Positions 6,484 through 14,814 of a DNA stretch of 64,000 nt are shown in pieces. Made by a program: the position numbers and the translations under genes. The notes under the pieces were generated by a model. That model saw nothing but the letters and a program-made list of their open reading frames with translations. It made no database searches and had not been told where the DNA came from. The stretch comes from Kitasatospora sp. NBC_01266 (lineage in GTDB: Bacteria > Actinomycetota > Actinomycetes > Streptomycetales > Streptomycetaceae): contig NZ_CP108458.1 of the NCBI RefSeq assembly GCF_036242395.1, forward strand, positions 7,006,001 through 7,070,000, given 5' to 3'. Numbering within the stretch: position 1 is the stretch's first letter; every line of letters begins with the position of its first letter.

Positions 6484-6771
6484 GTGACCATCACCCAAGA
6501 CGAACTGAACGAGGGCGGCCGGACCGCGTTCCTTGCGACCAAGGCGACGTTCCTTGACGCCATGGCGCAGCTCTGCGATGCCGCCGGGGCCGACCTCAAG
6601 GCGCTCTCATACGCCCTGTCCTTGGATGCCCGGATTGGGCCCATGGACATAGACCACGACGCCTACGACACTGCCGACTACCACGCATTCATGGCGCAGC
6701 TGGAGGCGGGAGGCATCCCGGCTGGACCGCTGGACTTCTTTCGGCTGATGGACCACACAGCCACTGCCTGA
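6484..6771 (+). CDS. Free-standing fragment like the UDP-sugar dehydrogenase central domain
   Basis: This 95-residue protein contains RTAFLATKATFLDAMAQLCD followed by GADLKALSYALSLDARIG. That is the signature helix pair of the central, dimer-forming domain of UDP-glucose/GDP-mannose 6-dehydrogenases. The Rossmann NAD domain and the UDP-binding domain are absent, so it cannot be a complete enzyme. It could be a relic of a horizontally acquired gene or a small dimerisation module reused by the element. The start is taken as GTG at 6484, with only a weak GGCGGGG ribosome site. It is the last gene before the element's right junction. Confidence 0.5.
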   Translation: MTITQDELNEGGRTAFLATKATFLDAMAQLCDAAGADLKALSYALSLDARIGPMDIDHDAYDTADYHAFMAQLEAGGIPAGPLDFFRLMDHTATA

Positions 6772-6791
6772 GCCCCCGAAACGGGCCCGCC

Positions 6792-6816
6792 CGCGCGCAC
6801 CCCCGGGGTGCGTGCG
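6792..6816 (+). terminator. Hairpin near right end of element
   Basis: CGCGCGCACCCC (6792-6803) and GGGGTGCGTGCG (6805-6816) pair in 11 of 12 positions around CCCCGGGG. It lies 20 bp after the stop at 6771 and probably ends element transcription. Confidence 0.45.
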
Positions 6817-6840
6817 TTCGCGGGGATCAGTGCTGTTTCC

Positions 6841-6870
6841 GCAGCTCAGATAAGATGCAGGGGTGTTCCG
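6841..6870. other. Probable right attachment junction of the phage-like element
   Basis: Reading leftward, the YbjQ-family coding sequence follows its family up to FDVTEAAG and then ends in a foreign tail with stop at 6846-6848. The family's usual ending (recalled as TEVCAYGTAV or similar) is gone. The change therefore falls at about 6862-6870 and should mark the chromosome/element border. The 18-bp motif at 6841-6858 sits right on it. The matching junction with the lost 3' end should lie left of the window. Confidence 0.5.
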
Positions 6871-7181
6871 GCAGCCTCCGTGACGTCGAAGCGCATCGCC
6901 AGCACCGCGTTGCCGCCGCGTGCCCTGACCTGCTCGACCAGCCGCTCCATCGCCTGGTTGCGGCTCTCCACCAGGGTCTTGGTCAGCCCCCTCAGCTCGC
7001 CGCCGAGCATCGACTTGAACGAGGCCCCGATCTGCGTGCCCAAGTGTCGACTTCGCACTGTGAGTCCGAACACCTCCCCGATCACCCGATCCACCCGGTA
7101 CCCCGGAACGTCGTTGGTGGTCACCACCAGAACGTCCGTACCCGGTCCAGGCCCGCCACCGTATTCATCGAGATTGCTCAT
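6846..7181 (-). CDS. YbjQ-family (UPF0145) protein with replaced C-terminus
   Basis: The 111-residue product reads MSNLDEYGGGPGPGTDVLVV and continues with the family core (VIGEVFGLTVRSRHLG, GGELRGLTKTLVESRNQAME, GGNAVLAMRFDVTEA). YbjQ proteins form small pentamer-like beta/alpha assemblies; the function is unknown despite the 'heavy-metal-binding' name. Family members end with a last beta strand around CAYGTAV. Here FDVTEAAG is followed by TPLHLI and a stop, so the last strand is missing. This is best explained by integration of the element into the 3' end of the gene. Whether the shortened protein still folds is unknown. The start ATG at 7181 fits the family start. Confidence 0.8.
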   Translation of the reverse strand: MSNLDEYGGGPGPGTDVLVVTTNDVPGYRVDRVIGEVFGLTVRSRHLGTQIGASFKSMLGGELRGLTKTLVESRNQAMERLVEQVRARGGNAVLAMRFDVTEAAGTPLHLI

Positions 7182-7282
7182 CTGCCCATCCTGCGCGGCG
7201 GACCGCACGAGGTCCGGCAGCCGCGCCCGAAAACCTCCACCGCACCGGTGAGCGGCGCGAAGAAAAGCCGTACCGTAGGCGC

Positions 7283-8203
7283 ATGGGCGAGCGACGTGAT
7301 CATCCGCAGGGGCCGGGCGCGACCGACAATCCGGGGGCACTGGAGGTCGAGGCGACCGTGGTGCTCGGGATCAGGGTGACGGACTGGCCGGCGCTGCGGG
7401 CGGCGGCCGTGGCGGCCGTCGAGGAGTTCGACTTCACCGGGATCGACCCCGCCACCCAGCGGATGGAGTTGCTGCGCGAGGTCTCCGAGGATCCGCACGC
7501 CGCGCTCGGCGCGCTGCTGCACCCGGACCGGCTGATCGGCGCGGTGCCCGGGATCGAGGCGATCGGCGGCACCCTGGAGATCAGCGCCACCGAGGACTTC
7601 GCGCCGGACTTCGCCGAACTCTTCCCGCTGGACGGCGAGGACAGCGAGCCGGGCGACTGGACCCTCACCCCGCGCACCGCCTGCCTGCTGCACACCCAGC
7701 TGCTCGCGCTCGCCGACGCCGCCTACGACGACCTGGACGAGCACGGCGACGAGCCGGTGGTCGACGAGGACGACCAGGACTGGGCCGTCTTCGCCCGCCT
7801 GCCGCAGGTCAGTTGGGGCATGCACCGGTCCTGGCGCCGGGCCATGGCCCGGGCCTTCGACGACCTGGCCGAGGACCTCGGGCTCGGCGAGTGGCCGCTG
7901 CCGCGCAGCCCGGGCGAGGAACTGGCGCTGCGCCTGGCGCTGGCCGACGCCCGCGCGCTGCTGGGCGCGCAACCCCAGGCGGTGGCCGACCTGATGGGCG
8001 ACCTGCCCGCCGACCTGTACGACTACGACTGGGAGGGCGGCTCCGACGAGCTGCTCGGGGTGTACGACCTGGCCGGGCAGGACCCGCAGGAGGACAGCTC
8101 GACGCGGCTGGACATGCTGCTGGCCGCCACCCACCCCGAGGGCTGGTTCCTGCCCTACGAGGAGGCGGAGGAGCGCGAGCCCGGTCGCGGCTACCGCAGG
8201 TAG
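7283..8203 (+). CDS. Conserved-type hypothetical protein, acidic, 306 residues
   Basis: No domain is recognised. The protein is strongly acidic with many Asp-Leu pairs (for example DDLDEHGDEPVVDEDDQDW) and several predicted helices, with no signal peptide or membrane segment. It looks cytoplasmic. The ATG at 7283 is used; the ribosome site is weak and the message may have a short leader. It is divergent from the YbjQ-type gene and is followed 34 bp later by the Pth2-type gene, so these may be co-transcribed. Even codon bias supports a real gene. Confidence 0.7.
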   Translation: MGERRDHPQGPGATDNPGALEVEATVVLGIRVTDWPALRAAAVAAVEEFDFTGIDPATQRMELLREVSEDPHAALGALLHPDRLIGAVPGIEAIGGTLEISATEDFAPDFAELFPLDGEDSEPGDWTLTPRTACLLHTQLLALADAAYDDLDEHGDEPVVDEDDQDWAVFARLPQVSWGMHRSWRRAMARAFDDLAEDLGLGEWPLPRSPGEELALRLALADARALLGAQPQAVADLMGDLPADLYDYDWEGGSDELLGVYDLAGQDPQEDSSTRLDMLLAATHPEGWFLPYEEAEEREPGRGYRR

Positions 8204-8237
8204 CGGGCTCGCCCGGCGCCGCCGGTAGCCTGTCGGA

Positions 8238-8993
8238 GTGACCTCAGCTTCCGAACCCTCCGAGCCCTTCGACGCCCCGAGCCCGGCCGCCGCCCCCGTG
8301 GACCGCGACGCCAAGCCGCAGTACGTGCTGCCGCTGGTGGTCCACCTGGAGAAGGCCGAGCCGCCGGCCCGCACCGACGCGCTGGAGACCTCGGCCCGCG
8401 CGGTGCTCACCTTGCTCGCCGACCCCCGGTCGACCGGCGACGGTGAGTGGGCCGAGCTGGTGCACCACTGGGAGGACGCCCGGATCCGCAAGGTGGTCCG
8501 GCGGGCCCGTGGTGGCGAGTGGCGCAAGACGGGTGAGCTGCCCGGCATCACCGTCACCGGGGAGCGGGCCGAGGTGCGGGTCTTCCCGCCGGTCCCGCTG
8601 GACGGCTGGCCCAAGGAGTTGGCCAAGCTCCAGGTCTCCGGCACCGAGCTGAGCGACCCCGAGGACACGGTGCTCGCGCCGCCCGCCGAGGACCTGCCGG
8701 TGCTCTGGCTCAACCCCGAGCTGGAGATGACCGCCGGCAAGACCATGGCGCAGACCGGCCACGCGGCCCAGCTCGCCTGGTGGCGGCTGGACGAGGCGCA
8801 GCGCAAGGAGTGGGCCGCCAACGGCTTCGCGCTGGCGGTGCGGACCGCCGAGCGGGGGCGCTGGAGCGAGCTGAGCGACGGCCGGCTGCCGCTGGTGCGC
8901 GACGCGGGCTTCACCGAGATCGCCCCCGGGCCAACTGTCGCAGTCGAAGGCGGCACGCGCTACTGCCCCACCCCGCGCCTACGACGCCCGTGA
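8238..8993 (+). CDS. Pth2-type peptidyl-tRNA hydrolase, 3' end replaced by an insertion
   Basis: The 251-residue product has an N-terminal region of about 145 residues of unknown role and a C-terminal Pth2-like domain (PVLWLNPELEMTAGKTMAQT, GHAAQLAWW, GFALAVRTAERG, LVRDAGFTEIAPG). Pth2 enzymes cut peptidyl-tRNA to recycle tRNA. The family's last strand should follow EIAPG as a 'xxTVVAxxPAL' stretch. Instead the frame runs into an unrelated tail (PTVAVEGGTRYCP...). The expected ending SCTVVADHPALR plus stop is found at 15026-15063, about 6 kb away. The gene is therefore interrupted by an insertion and its product lacks the native last strand. Start GTG at 8238. Confidence 0.8.
   Translation: MTSASEPSEPFDAPSPAAAPVDRDAKPQYVLPLVVHLEKAEPPARTDALETSARAVLTLLADPRSTGDGEWAELVHHWEDARIRKVVRRARGGEWRKTGELPGITVTGERAEVRVFPPVPLDGWPKELAKLQVSGTELSDPEDTVLAPPAEDLPVLWLNPELEMTAGKTMAQTGHAAQLAWWRLDEAQRKEWAANGFALAVRTAERGRWSELSDGRLPLVRDAGFTEIAPGPTVAVEGGTRYCPTPRLRRP
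8916..8930 (+). repeat. Left direct repeat of the 6-kb insertion
   Basis: GAGATCGCCCCCGGG here matches GAGATCGCCCCGGG at 15012-15025 apart from one C. Both encode EIAPG of the Pth2-type gene in the right frame. The repeat bounds the inserted DNA and may be the crossover core. Confidence 0.65.
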
Positions 8994-9494
8994 ACGCACC
9001 ACGCTGACCCCAACACGGCAACGTAGCGGGCGAGGAACGCGCGGTCCCGGCAGTCGCATGCCTCCGGCGGGTCTTCTTGGAGGGGGTGAGGATGGTGCTC
9101 CCGCCACTGGGTACGACGGGCAGGTGTCCCCGCAATGGTGCGACACCGCCCCGACCTGTCCGATGGACGGGCGCGGGCGGCGCGGTCACCAGAGGCTCAG
9201 CGCCGTCTCCCGCCTGGTCGACACTCTCGCCGCGGCCGGGCCCCTGGCCTTGCGGCCATCCGGCGGGCACGGGCCGAACCCCGCGAGCGGGTCTGGCGAT
9301 TGGCCGGAGGGACCGCCAAGCAAGTTGGGGGACTTCGAGCCCGCTTCGCCTACATGAAGGACGCCTCGGTGTGGGCTCAAGATAGCGGCCGTTGACCAGC
9401 TTGCCGCCGTCGAAGCCACGGCTGTCGGCGTCGACGACGACGTCCGCCTTGACTGACCGGGAGCCGACCCCTCAGCGAGGCGGGCTGGTCGACG
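8994..9494. other. Gene-free or decayed stretch inside the insertion
   Basis: No frame here keeps a convincing start, ribosome site and codon bias together. On the minus strand 9395-9456 reads KADVVVDADSRGFDGGKLVN, which looks like real protein but stops being coherent on both sides, so it may be a gene remnant. The identity is not recognised. Confidence 0.4.
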
Positions 9495-9546
9495 GGAAGC
9501 GGACCGGCGGTGCGGATCGGGTGATCCGCACCGCCGGTCCGCTTCC
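9495..9546. terminator. Strong 24-bp hairpin terminator
   Basis: Positions 9495-9518 and 9523-9546 are perfect reverse complements (GGAAGCGGACCGGCGG... outward), with the 4-base loop GGGT. It lies 115 bp beyond the MarR stop and can stop transcription from either side. Confidence 0.7.
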
Positions 9547-9661
9547 GTTCGAGCGCTGAGTCGGTGGCCTGGTCCGGGATGCCGCGGGCACCGCCGACGG
9601 ACCGTGGCGTGTGTGCGGTATCCCGGCTCGGTCCGCGGGACGGTGGATCGCGGGCAAGTTA

Positions 9662-10090
9662 TCAGTCGCTGATGTTGTCTTGGAGCTTGTCGAGTACGCG
9701 CTCGAAGGCGGCGGTCTCCTCCTCGGAGAGGCCGCGGTGCAGGCGTTGGTCGAAGGCCATCGCGGCGCCGCGCATCGCGTCGAAGGCGGCCTCGCCCTTC
9801 TCGGTGAGCTCCACCTGGTGGATGCGGCGGTTGGCGGGGTCGCGCCTGCGGGTGACGAGGCCGTCGGCCTCCATCGCGTTCAGGTGATGGGTGAGCGTCG
9901 CGCCGCGGATGCCGACCGCGTCGGCCAGTTCGCGCTGGTTGCCGAGCTGGTGGGACTTGAGCGAGATGAGGATCAGCCAGGCCGGCATCGACCCGCCGAC
10001 CTCGGCGAGTGCATTGTCGAAGGCGCGGCCGACGCTCCTGGCGGTGCGGCCGAGGTGCAGGCCGAGTGGGGGATGGGTGGGTCCGGGCAT
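9662..10090 (-). CDS. MarR-family transcription regulator
   Basis: The 142-residue protein has the MarR winged helix: ELADAVGIRGATLTHHLNAMEADGLVTRRRDPANRRIHQVELTEKG gives helices 3-4 and the wing with the conserved DxRR-like pattern, here DPANRR. MarR proteins act as dimers on palindromes and are released by small ligands. It is divergent from the 10180-11726 operon. The gap holds a -35/-10 pair for that operon overlapped by the palindrome GCATTAGATGC, so it most likely represses the operon and itself. The ligand is unknown. Confidence 0.88.
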   Translation of the reverse strand: MPGPTHPPLGLHLGRTARSVGRAFDNALAEVGGSMPAWLILISLKSHQLGNQRELADAVGIRGATLTHHLNAMEADGLVTRRRDPANRRIHQVELTEKGEAAFDAMRGAAMAFDQRLHRGLSEEETAAFERVLDKLQDNISD

Positions 10091-10127
10091 GGCTCCAGGA
10101 TAGCAGGATCGATAGGCGTCGAATCGT

Positions 10128-10156
10128 TTGACATGGAAGCATTAGATGCCTAACGT
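10128..10156 (+). promoter_or_regulatory. Promoter of the 10180 operon with overlapping MarR-type site
   Basis: TTGACA (10128-10133), a 17-base spacer and TAACGT (10151-10156) form a good sigma70-like promoter. The palindrome GCATTAGATGC (10139-10149) sits in the spacer, where a bound MarR dimer would block RNA polymerase. The site and position are seen; binding is inferred. Confidence 0.55.
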
Positions 10157-10179
10157 TGAGAGGGAAGGAAGGTGACGTC

Positions 10180-10911
10180 ATGGATCTGCGGATCGTCAAC
10201 CCGCGGCGCGAGTACGCGCCGCCCCCGTTCCCCGAACCCCCGCCCACCGGCTACCTCCACCTCGCCGCCGCCGTCGAACCGACGCGCGGGCGGACCCCGT
10301 TCCCCCGGGGCGGCACCCGCAAGGCGGCGCTGCTCGGCCGACTGAAGCTGCTCGCCGCGGAGTTGGAGCGCCTGGACACGGTGCGAAGGGCCACCGTCTT
10401 CCGGGCCGTCCTGCTCCCGCCGGCACCCGTGGCCGCCGTGCACCCGGCGCGGTTCGACGTGGTGGTGCTGGTGGAGGCCGAGTCGGTGGACGTGCTCGAC
10501 GGGGTCCGGAAGTCGCAGCCGTACCAGCGGATGGTCGCCGAGACCACCCAGGTCGCCGACGACGTGCACGAGATGGCGGCGCACTGCCTGCGCTACCTGG
10601 GCGACGTCGACAAGAACCGCCAAGGGCTGTTCCTGTTCAACCACTTCGTGGCCGAGGACGCCGAGGTCGCCACCCGCCTGTGGGAGCACCTCGCCGGCTG
10701 GTACGTCACCGAGACGGGGCTGGACAACTCCACGCTGCTCGCACCCGTCGGCCCGGCCGACTACGTCTTCGTCAACCACGCGCGCTGGGACACCGGCCTG
10801 CTGGGATTCGCGGCCAGGCAGTTCGGCAAGAGCTCGTACCGCGGCTACGTCCTGGCGAACCTGCGGGCCAACGGGACGACGGCGATGCCGATCCTCTACC
10901 GGAAGGTCTGA
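10180..10911 (+). CDS. Unknown protein in MarR-controlled operon (243 residues)
   Basis: The product begins MDLRIVNPRREYAPPPFPEP and includes RFDVVVLVEAESVDVLDGVR, HEMAAHCLRYLGDVDKNRQG and NHARWDTGLLGFAARQFGKS. There is no signal peptide, transmembrane segment or familiar active-site motif. The ferredoxin-like strand/helix alternation suggests a small-ligand or dimeric alpha/beta fold, but that is a guess. AAGGAAGG lies 8 bases before the ATG at 10180, preferred over an upstream in-frame start at 10156. The stop overlaps the SDR start (TGATG), so both are translated together and likely act on the same small molecule. Confidence 0.65.
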   Translation: MDLRIVNPRREYAPPPFPEPPPTGYLHLAAAVEPTRGRTPFPRGGTRKAALLGRLKLLAAELERLDTVRRATVFRAVLLPPAPVAAVHPARFDVVVLVEAESVDVLDGVRKSQPYQRMVAETTQVADDVHEMAAHCLRYLGDVDKNRQGLFLFNHFVAEDAEVATRLWEHLAGWYVTETGLDNSTLLAPVGPADYVFVNHARWDTGLLGFAARQFGKSSYRGYVLANLRANGTTAMPILYRKV

Positions 10912-11726
10912 TGATGTCCGAGACTGGGACGTTCGACGGAAGAGTGGCCCTCGTGGCCGGGGCAAGCCGCGGGATCGGCGCCGGGACGGCACGGGCCTTC
11001 GCCCGCGAAGGTGCAGCCGTGGTGCTCGCCGCCCGGGACGGGCAGGCCCTGGAGTCGCTCGCTGCCCGGATCCGGGCCGAGGGAGGCCGCGCGATCGCCG
11101 TGCCCACCGATGTGGGCGACGCCGCAGCGATGGAGCGGCTGGTCGCCACCACGCTGGACACCTACGGCCGGCTCGATGCCGCATTCAACAACGCGACCGA
11201 CGGGTCGTCCCTGGCCCCGCTGGCCGAGATCGACCCCGAGGACTTCGACCGCGCGATCCGCACCAACATCCGCGGCACGTTCCTCGGCATGAAGTACCAG
11301 ATCGCGGCGATGCCGCACGGGTCGGGCGGGGCGATCGTGAACATGGCCTCGATCGCCGGCCTGCACGGCGTGGCCGGCCTCGCCGGGTACACCGCCGGCA
11401 AGGCCGGGATCATCGCGCTGACCCGGGTCGCGGCACTGGAATACGCCGACCAGGGGATCCGGGTCAACGCCGTGGCACCGGGCCCGATCCTCACCCACCG
11501 TCTCGAAGCGGCGGGCGAGCGGGCGCAGTTGCTGGCGGCCGAGGCGACGCCGATGCGACGGGTCGGCCGCGTCGCGGAGGTGTCGGCGGCGGTGCTCTGG
11601 CTCTGCTCCGACCAAGCCTCGTTCGTCACCGGGGCGGTACTGCCCATCGACGGCGGCCAGTTCGCCGGAGTCAAGCCGGCGCAGATGTACCGGCAGGGAC
11701 CGGAGACGGAGCGGTCGGCGTCGTGA
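10911..11726 (+). CDS. Short-chain dehydrogenase/reductase
   Basis: The 271-residue product is a classical SDR. It has the NAD(P)-binding GASRGIG near residue 19, DV for the adenine contact, and the family NNA motif as FNNAT. The catalytic Ser is in VNMASIAG and the YxxxK is YTAGK. The C-terminal NAVAPGPILT and IDGG segments are also standard. Such enzymes oxidise or reduce a hydroxyl/keto group with NAD(P)(H). The ATG at 10911 overlaps the preceding stop; ATG 10914 is an equal choice. It shares a MarR-controlled operon with the unknown protein. The substrate is unknown. Confidence 0.9.
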   Translation: MMSETGTFDGRVALVAGASRGIGAGTARAFAREGAAVVLAARDGQALESLAARIRAEGGRAIAVPTDVGDAAAMERLVATTLDTYGRLDAAFNNATDGSSLAPLAEIDPEDFDRAIRTNIRGTFLGMKYQIAAMPHGSGGAIVNMASIAGLHGVAGLAGYTAGKAGIIALTRVAALEYADQGIRVNAVAPGPILTHRLEAAGERAQLLAAEATPMRRVGRVAEVSAAVLWLCSDQASFVTGAVLPIDGGQFAGVKPAQMYRQGPETERSAS

Positions 11727-12091
11727 GGCGGCGCGCGGTGTCCACTGGGCGGTGCCTCAGGAGGCGGAGGTGCGTGAGGCGGCAGACCGTCACCGGGAGC
11801 ACGTCCTGCTTGAGCCCGCGGTCGCTGCAGGCGGCGCACGGGTTGGCCGGGACGCCGGGGCCCTGGTCGGTGCCGACGGCCGAACCAGCCGACAATCGCC
11901 AGTTCGCGCAATCTGATGAACAGTCAGCATGGTTGTGTCGAACGCGATCGACGCGCACCCGATCACCCGGTAGACGGACTCTGACGTCACTCGGGGTCCG
12001 CCTCCGGAGTTTTCAGGTGGCGGGCCTACTTGGACTCGACCCAGCCGAACGGGTCGGCCCCGGCCGTCGACAGCGAAGGTGCCGCGCGGGC
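11727..12091. other. Non-coding or decayed stretch
   Basis: No reading frame here has a plausible start with ribosome site. A minus-strand stretch at about 11920-11980 (YRVIGCASIAFDTTMLTVHQ) keeps protein-like character but is open only as part of a frame without other support, so it may be a relic. Nothing else is recognised. Confidence 0.35.
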
Positions 12092-12601
12092 TCATCCTTG
12101 CCGGGAGGGCGCGGCGGCGAGGCTGGCGAGCAGCACGATCACGTTGATGCGTGTCGTCTTGTCGTTCGTCGCCGCCTGGTGGGCGTCGACGATCCGCGGG
12201 TCCACGTCCTCGCCCGGCGTGGCAAGGCCCACCCCCATCAGGTCGACGGTGTACGCGACGTACCGGGCGTGGTCGGCCGCGGCACTGGCGGCCGCGACGT
12301 GGTCGATACGGGCTGGGTCCGCACCGCGGATCAGCGCGGGGGTGGGCGGCGGCCCCAGCACATCCGCGATCCACCGCGAGAGGGCCTCCCGGGAACAGCC
12401 CCGTTCCAACTCGCAGGCCGCCGAGGCGGCAAGCGCCAGGCGGATCAGGAGCAAGCCGAACCACCTGGCGGCCTCGTCGGGAGGCGTCCTCACGCCAGCC
12501 GGTGGCATCACGGCCTCGTACAGAGCGGCGGTGTCACCGGCCCGTACTGCGGAGACGACGGCGTCCACGGCCGTGTCGATGGCATCCTGCTCGCTGGTCA
12601 C
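12092..12601 (-). CDS. Hypothetical helical protein (169 residues)
   Basis: The protein is mainly helical and Ala-rich, beginning TSEQDAIDTAVDAVVSAVRAG with a middle segment ARWFGLLLIRLALAASAACE and a charged end. There is no signal peptide or known catalytic motif. The GTG at 12601 is preferred because GGAG lies about 11 bases upstream; an in-frame start at 12640 is possible. It lies inside the 6-kb insertion between a decayed stretch and a decayed gene. No family is recognised. Confidence 0.55.
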   Translation of the reverse strand: MTSEQDAIDTAVDAVVSAVRAGDTAALYEAVMPPAGVRTPPDEAARWFGLLLIRLALAASAACELERGCSREALSRWIADVLGPPPTPALIRGADPARIDHVAAASAAADHARYVAYTVDLMGVGLATPGEDVDPRIVDAHQAATNDKTTRINVIVLLASLAAAPSRQG

Positions 12602-12854
12602 GCCGCCGGTTCTCCTCAAAGGTCTGTGACAGGACACCAACGTAGCGCTCCCATGGACGGATTCGTGCCGCTTCTCCGCGGTTCACTCCCAAGCGGGACA
12701 TCAGCGGTGCTTGCTCCGGCACGGACGTGTGGGACGGCTGGTACGAATCGAGGGCGCTCAAGAACCCCAGCCACCGAGTTCTGTCAGAACCCTTGCGTAC
12801 CTGGGGGAGCAGCTTCCCTTCGCTGCACGAGCGCCTGGACAGGACCCCGCCACC

Positions 12855-14098
12855 ATGGACAAGCTCTTTCTCGGCCTGCCGCAAGGCACGACTTGGCCGC
12901 TCGACCTCGCTACCTTTGAGGCACAACTGCGCGTGCTCGCCCGACGGTGTCCAGGGGGCAGGCCCGACACGGCCGGGCTTCGCGTGCTCCGGGCCGTCCG
13001 CCGCCGAAGGCGGAGCGGGCAGCCCGGGTGACGGCCCGTCGGGGCCTTCGGCGCTCGACTCATCAGGGCCGCCGAAACGGCCCCGACAGTCGCCCTGTGT
13101 GCCCCGGTGAGCTTGCACCGGGCACACGTCGTCCACAGGGGCGTGCTGGACGGTCCCGCGACCGCACTTGGCGACGGCGACGGCGGCGAGCGGTGAGGGC
13201 TTGGCGGGTTCCGTCTGCCCCGGATCACCGAGACCGAAGTCGAGTTGGAGGGCGGCAGTTGGGGGCGCGGATGGCTGCGGCGCCGGGGCCCGGTTGGCCC
13301 CTGGTGCTGGGAGCCGGCACCCGCGTTCTCCCTCGACCAGACCTTCGCCGCCACCTATTGGACCGCCGGCCCCGCGCAGCCGTACCTGCGGCTGCGCGTC
13401 CTGGCCACCTTCCCCTGGAAGAACGTTGACATCCTCGCGGTCACACCGGAGCGGCGCCAAGCGCTGGCTGCTGCCCTGCCTGACAGCCCGCGCGCCGCTG
13501 CCCTTGCCGCGCTGTTCGCACACCGCGGCAGTAGTGCGCGGGCCGGAGAGCGGCGCTTGGGCGAGAACGGCAACAGCGCGGGAACGGGCGAGCTACGTGT
13601 GCGCGGTCGATCGGCCGGACGGGAAGGCGGCCCTGACTGCCGAGGTGATGCTGACTGTCTGGGGGAGCATGCTGATCACCTGCGGAGAGGTACGGATCGA
13701 CGATGCCGCCGCCTGGCGTGCGGCCCTTGAGGAGGCAGCCGGTACGCAGCACTCAGCCCGGCTGAGCCTGGACGAGGTCCGCACCGTGCTGGACGCCGCG
13801 TGGGCGGCCGCCGGGCAACTGCTGCCCCGCGCAGTGACCAACGATCCCGGAGCGCTGCCCTGGGCCGCCCCTCCCACGGTCGAGCTGCGGCTTAGCACCG
13901 AGCCGCCAGCCGCTGGAACAGCTCCTCGGGGACGTCATCGACCTGAGTCGCCTCGGCGCGACTGACCGCAGGATTCTGCGGCAGATGGCTCTGACAATCA
14001 CAACAGCTCCCCTATTAAGCGACGCCGACCGCGCCGGCTTGATCACAACCGGGCTGGATTGGATGTACCAGAGCTTCGGGTTCATCGAAGCTCGTTGA
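12855..14098 (+). pseudogene. Decayed gene with several frameshifts
   Basis: Coherent protein pieces follow one another on the plus strand but in different frames. They are MDKLFLGLPQGTTWPLDLAT from 12855; ITETEVELEGGSWGRGW and PYLRLRVLATFPWKNVDIL at about 13220-13430; PDGKAALTAEVMLTVWGSML at about 13620-13680; and LEQLLGDVIDLSRLGATDRR to DWMYQSFGFIEAR with stop at 14096-14098. Together they suggest one ancestral gene of about 400 codons broken by small insertions or deletions. The family is not recognised. Sequence errors could mimic this, but several shifts in one gene favour real decay. Confidence 0.5.
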
Positions 14099-14322
14099 CG
14101 GGCGCTCTGCCGCCCTGCTGGCGTCGTCCGTCAGGGCGGGGTGGCTTGCCGTTTGGCCGGCTCCCGCTCGGTCACACCGCTGAAGGCTCTGCGTGCCGCT
14201 GATGGTGTTGCGTCGATGCGTCGATGCGGCGTGGCGGCGTGCGCGGCCGCCGCGGCGACGGCCATTGCTGCGGCTGGCCGCTGCGGCCCGGTGGTGTCGG
14301 TGGCGGTCTCTAGCCTGTCGCA

Positions 14323-14814
14323 ATGATCCGTAGCGTGTTTGAGCAGCGTCCGCTTGATGCTGCCGTCGCTGACGCCGGGAGCGCGACGCTCGAGTTCGAA
14401 CGGGCCAGGTCCTGGTTGCGCTCTGCGCTGGTTGGCGCCGTGGAGCCGTTGGGCGCCGAGGTGTGGGTCCTGGATACAGCCCTGGAGCAGATCGTGCTGG
14501 TCAGGCATCCGTGGCGCGGGCTGGTCCCGCCAGGTGGCAAGGTTGAGCCCGGAGAGTGTCCGCGTGATGGCGCGGCCCGGGAACTGGCCGAGGAGACTGG
14601 ACTGCGGCCACGGTTGTTGGAGCGGCCCGCCGCGGTGGCGGTGCGGTCATTCGGCCCGGGTCTGCCGGTGACGCTGTCCCTGTCCTATGCCGCGATCGGC
14701 GACCCGGAACAGCCGCTGGTCGCGGAGGACGGGCAGCCCGCGACCTGGATGCGGCTGGACCAGGGCTGGGACAGCTGCTTCCCCGATGACGCGCTGCGCA
14801 TCCGACATACGTGA
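14323..14814 (+). CDS. NUDIX hydrolase
   Basis: The 163-residue protein carries a complete NUDIX box, GGKVEPGECPRDGAARELAEETG, matching GX5EX7REUXEEXGU, at about residues 68-90. It also has the usual preceding strand (IVLVRHPWRGLVPP). These enzymes cleave nucleoside diphosphates linked to another group; the substrate cannot be told. About 35 extra N-terminal residues form a helix of unknown role. It is the last gene in the insertion, upstream of the Pth2 3' remnant. Confidence 0.88.
   Translation: MIRSVFEQRPLDAAVADAGSATLEFERARSWLRSALVGAVEPLGAEVWVLDTALEQIVLVRHPWRGLVPPGGKVEPGECPRDGAARELAEETGLRPRLLERPAAVAVRSFGPGLPVTLSLSYAAIGDPEQPLVAEDGQPATWMRLDQGWDSCFPDDALRIRHT

Noticed and set aside
7225..7265. 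CAYGTAF read in frame upstream of the YbjQ-type start, like the family's missing C-terminus.
   Set aside because: It precedes the proper N-terminus, overlaps the promoter of the 7283 gene, and has no neighbouring family residues; a chance match is more likely than a moved gene end.
9395..9456. Minus-strand KADVVVDADSRGFDGGKLVN as a transposase fragment.
   Set aside because: The stretch looks protein-like but has no recognised transposase motif and is too short to assign.
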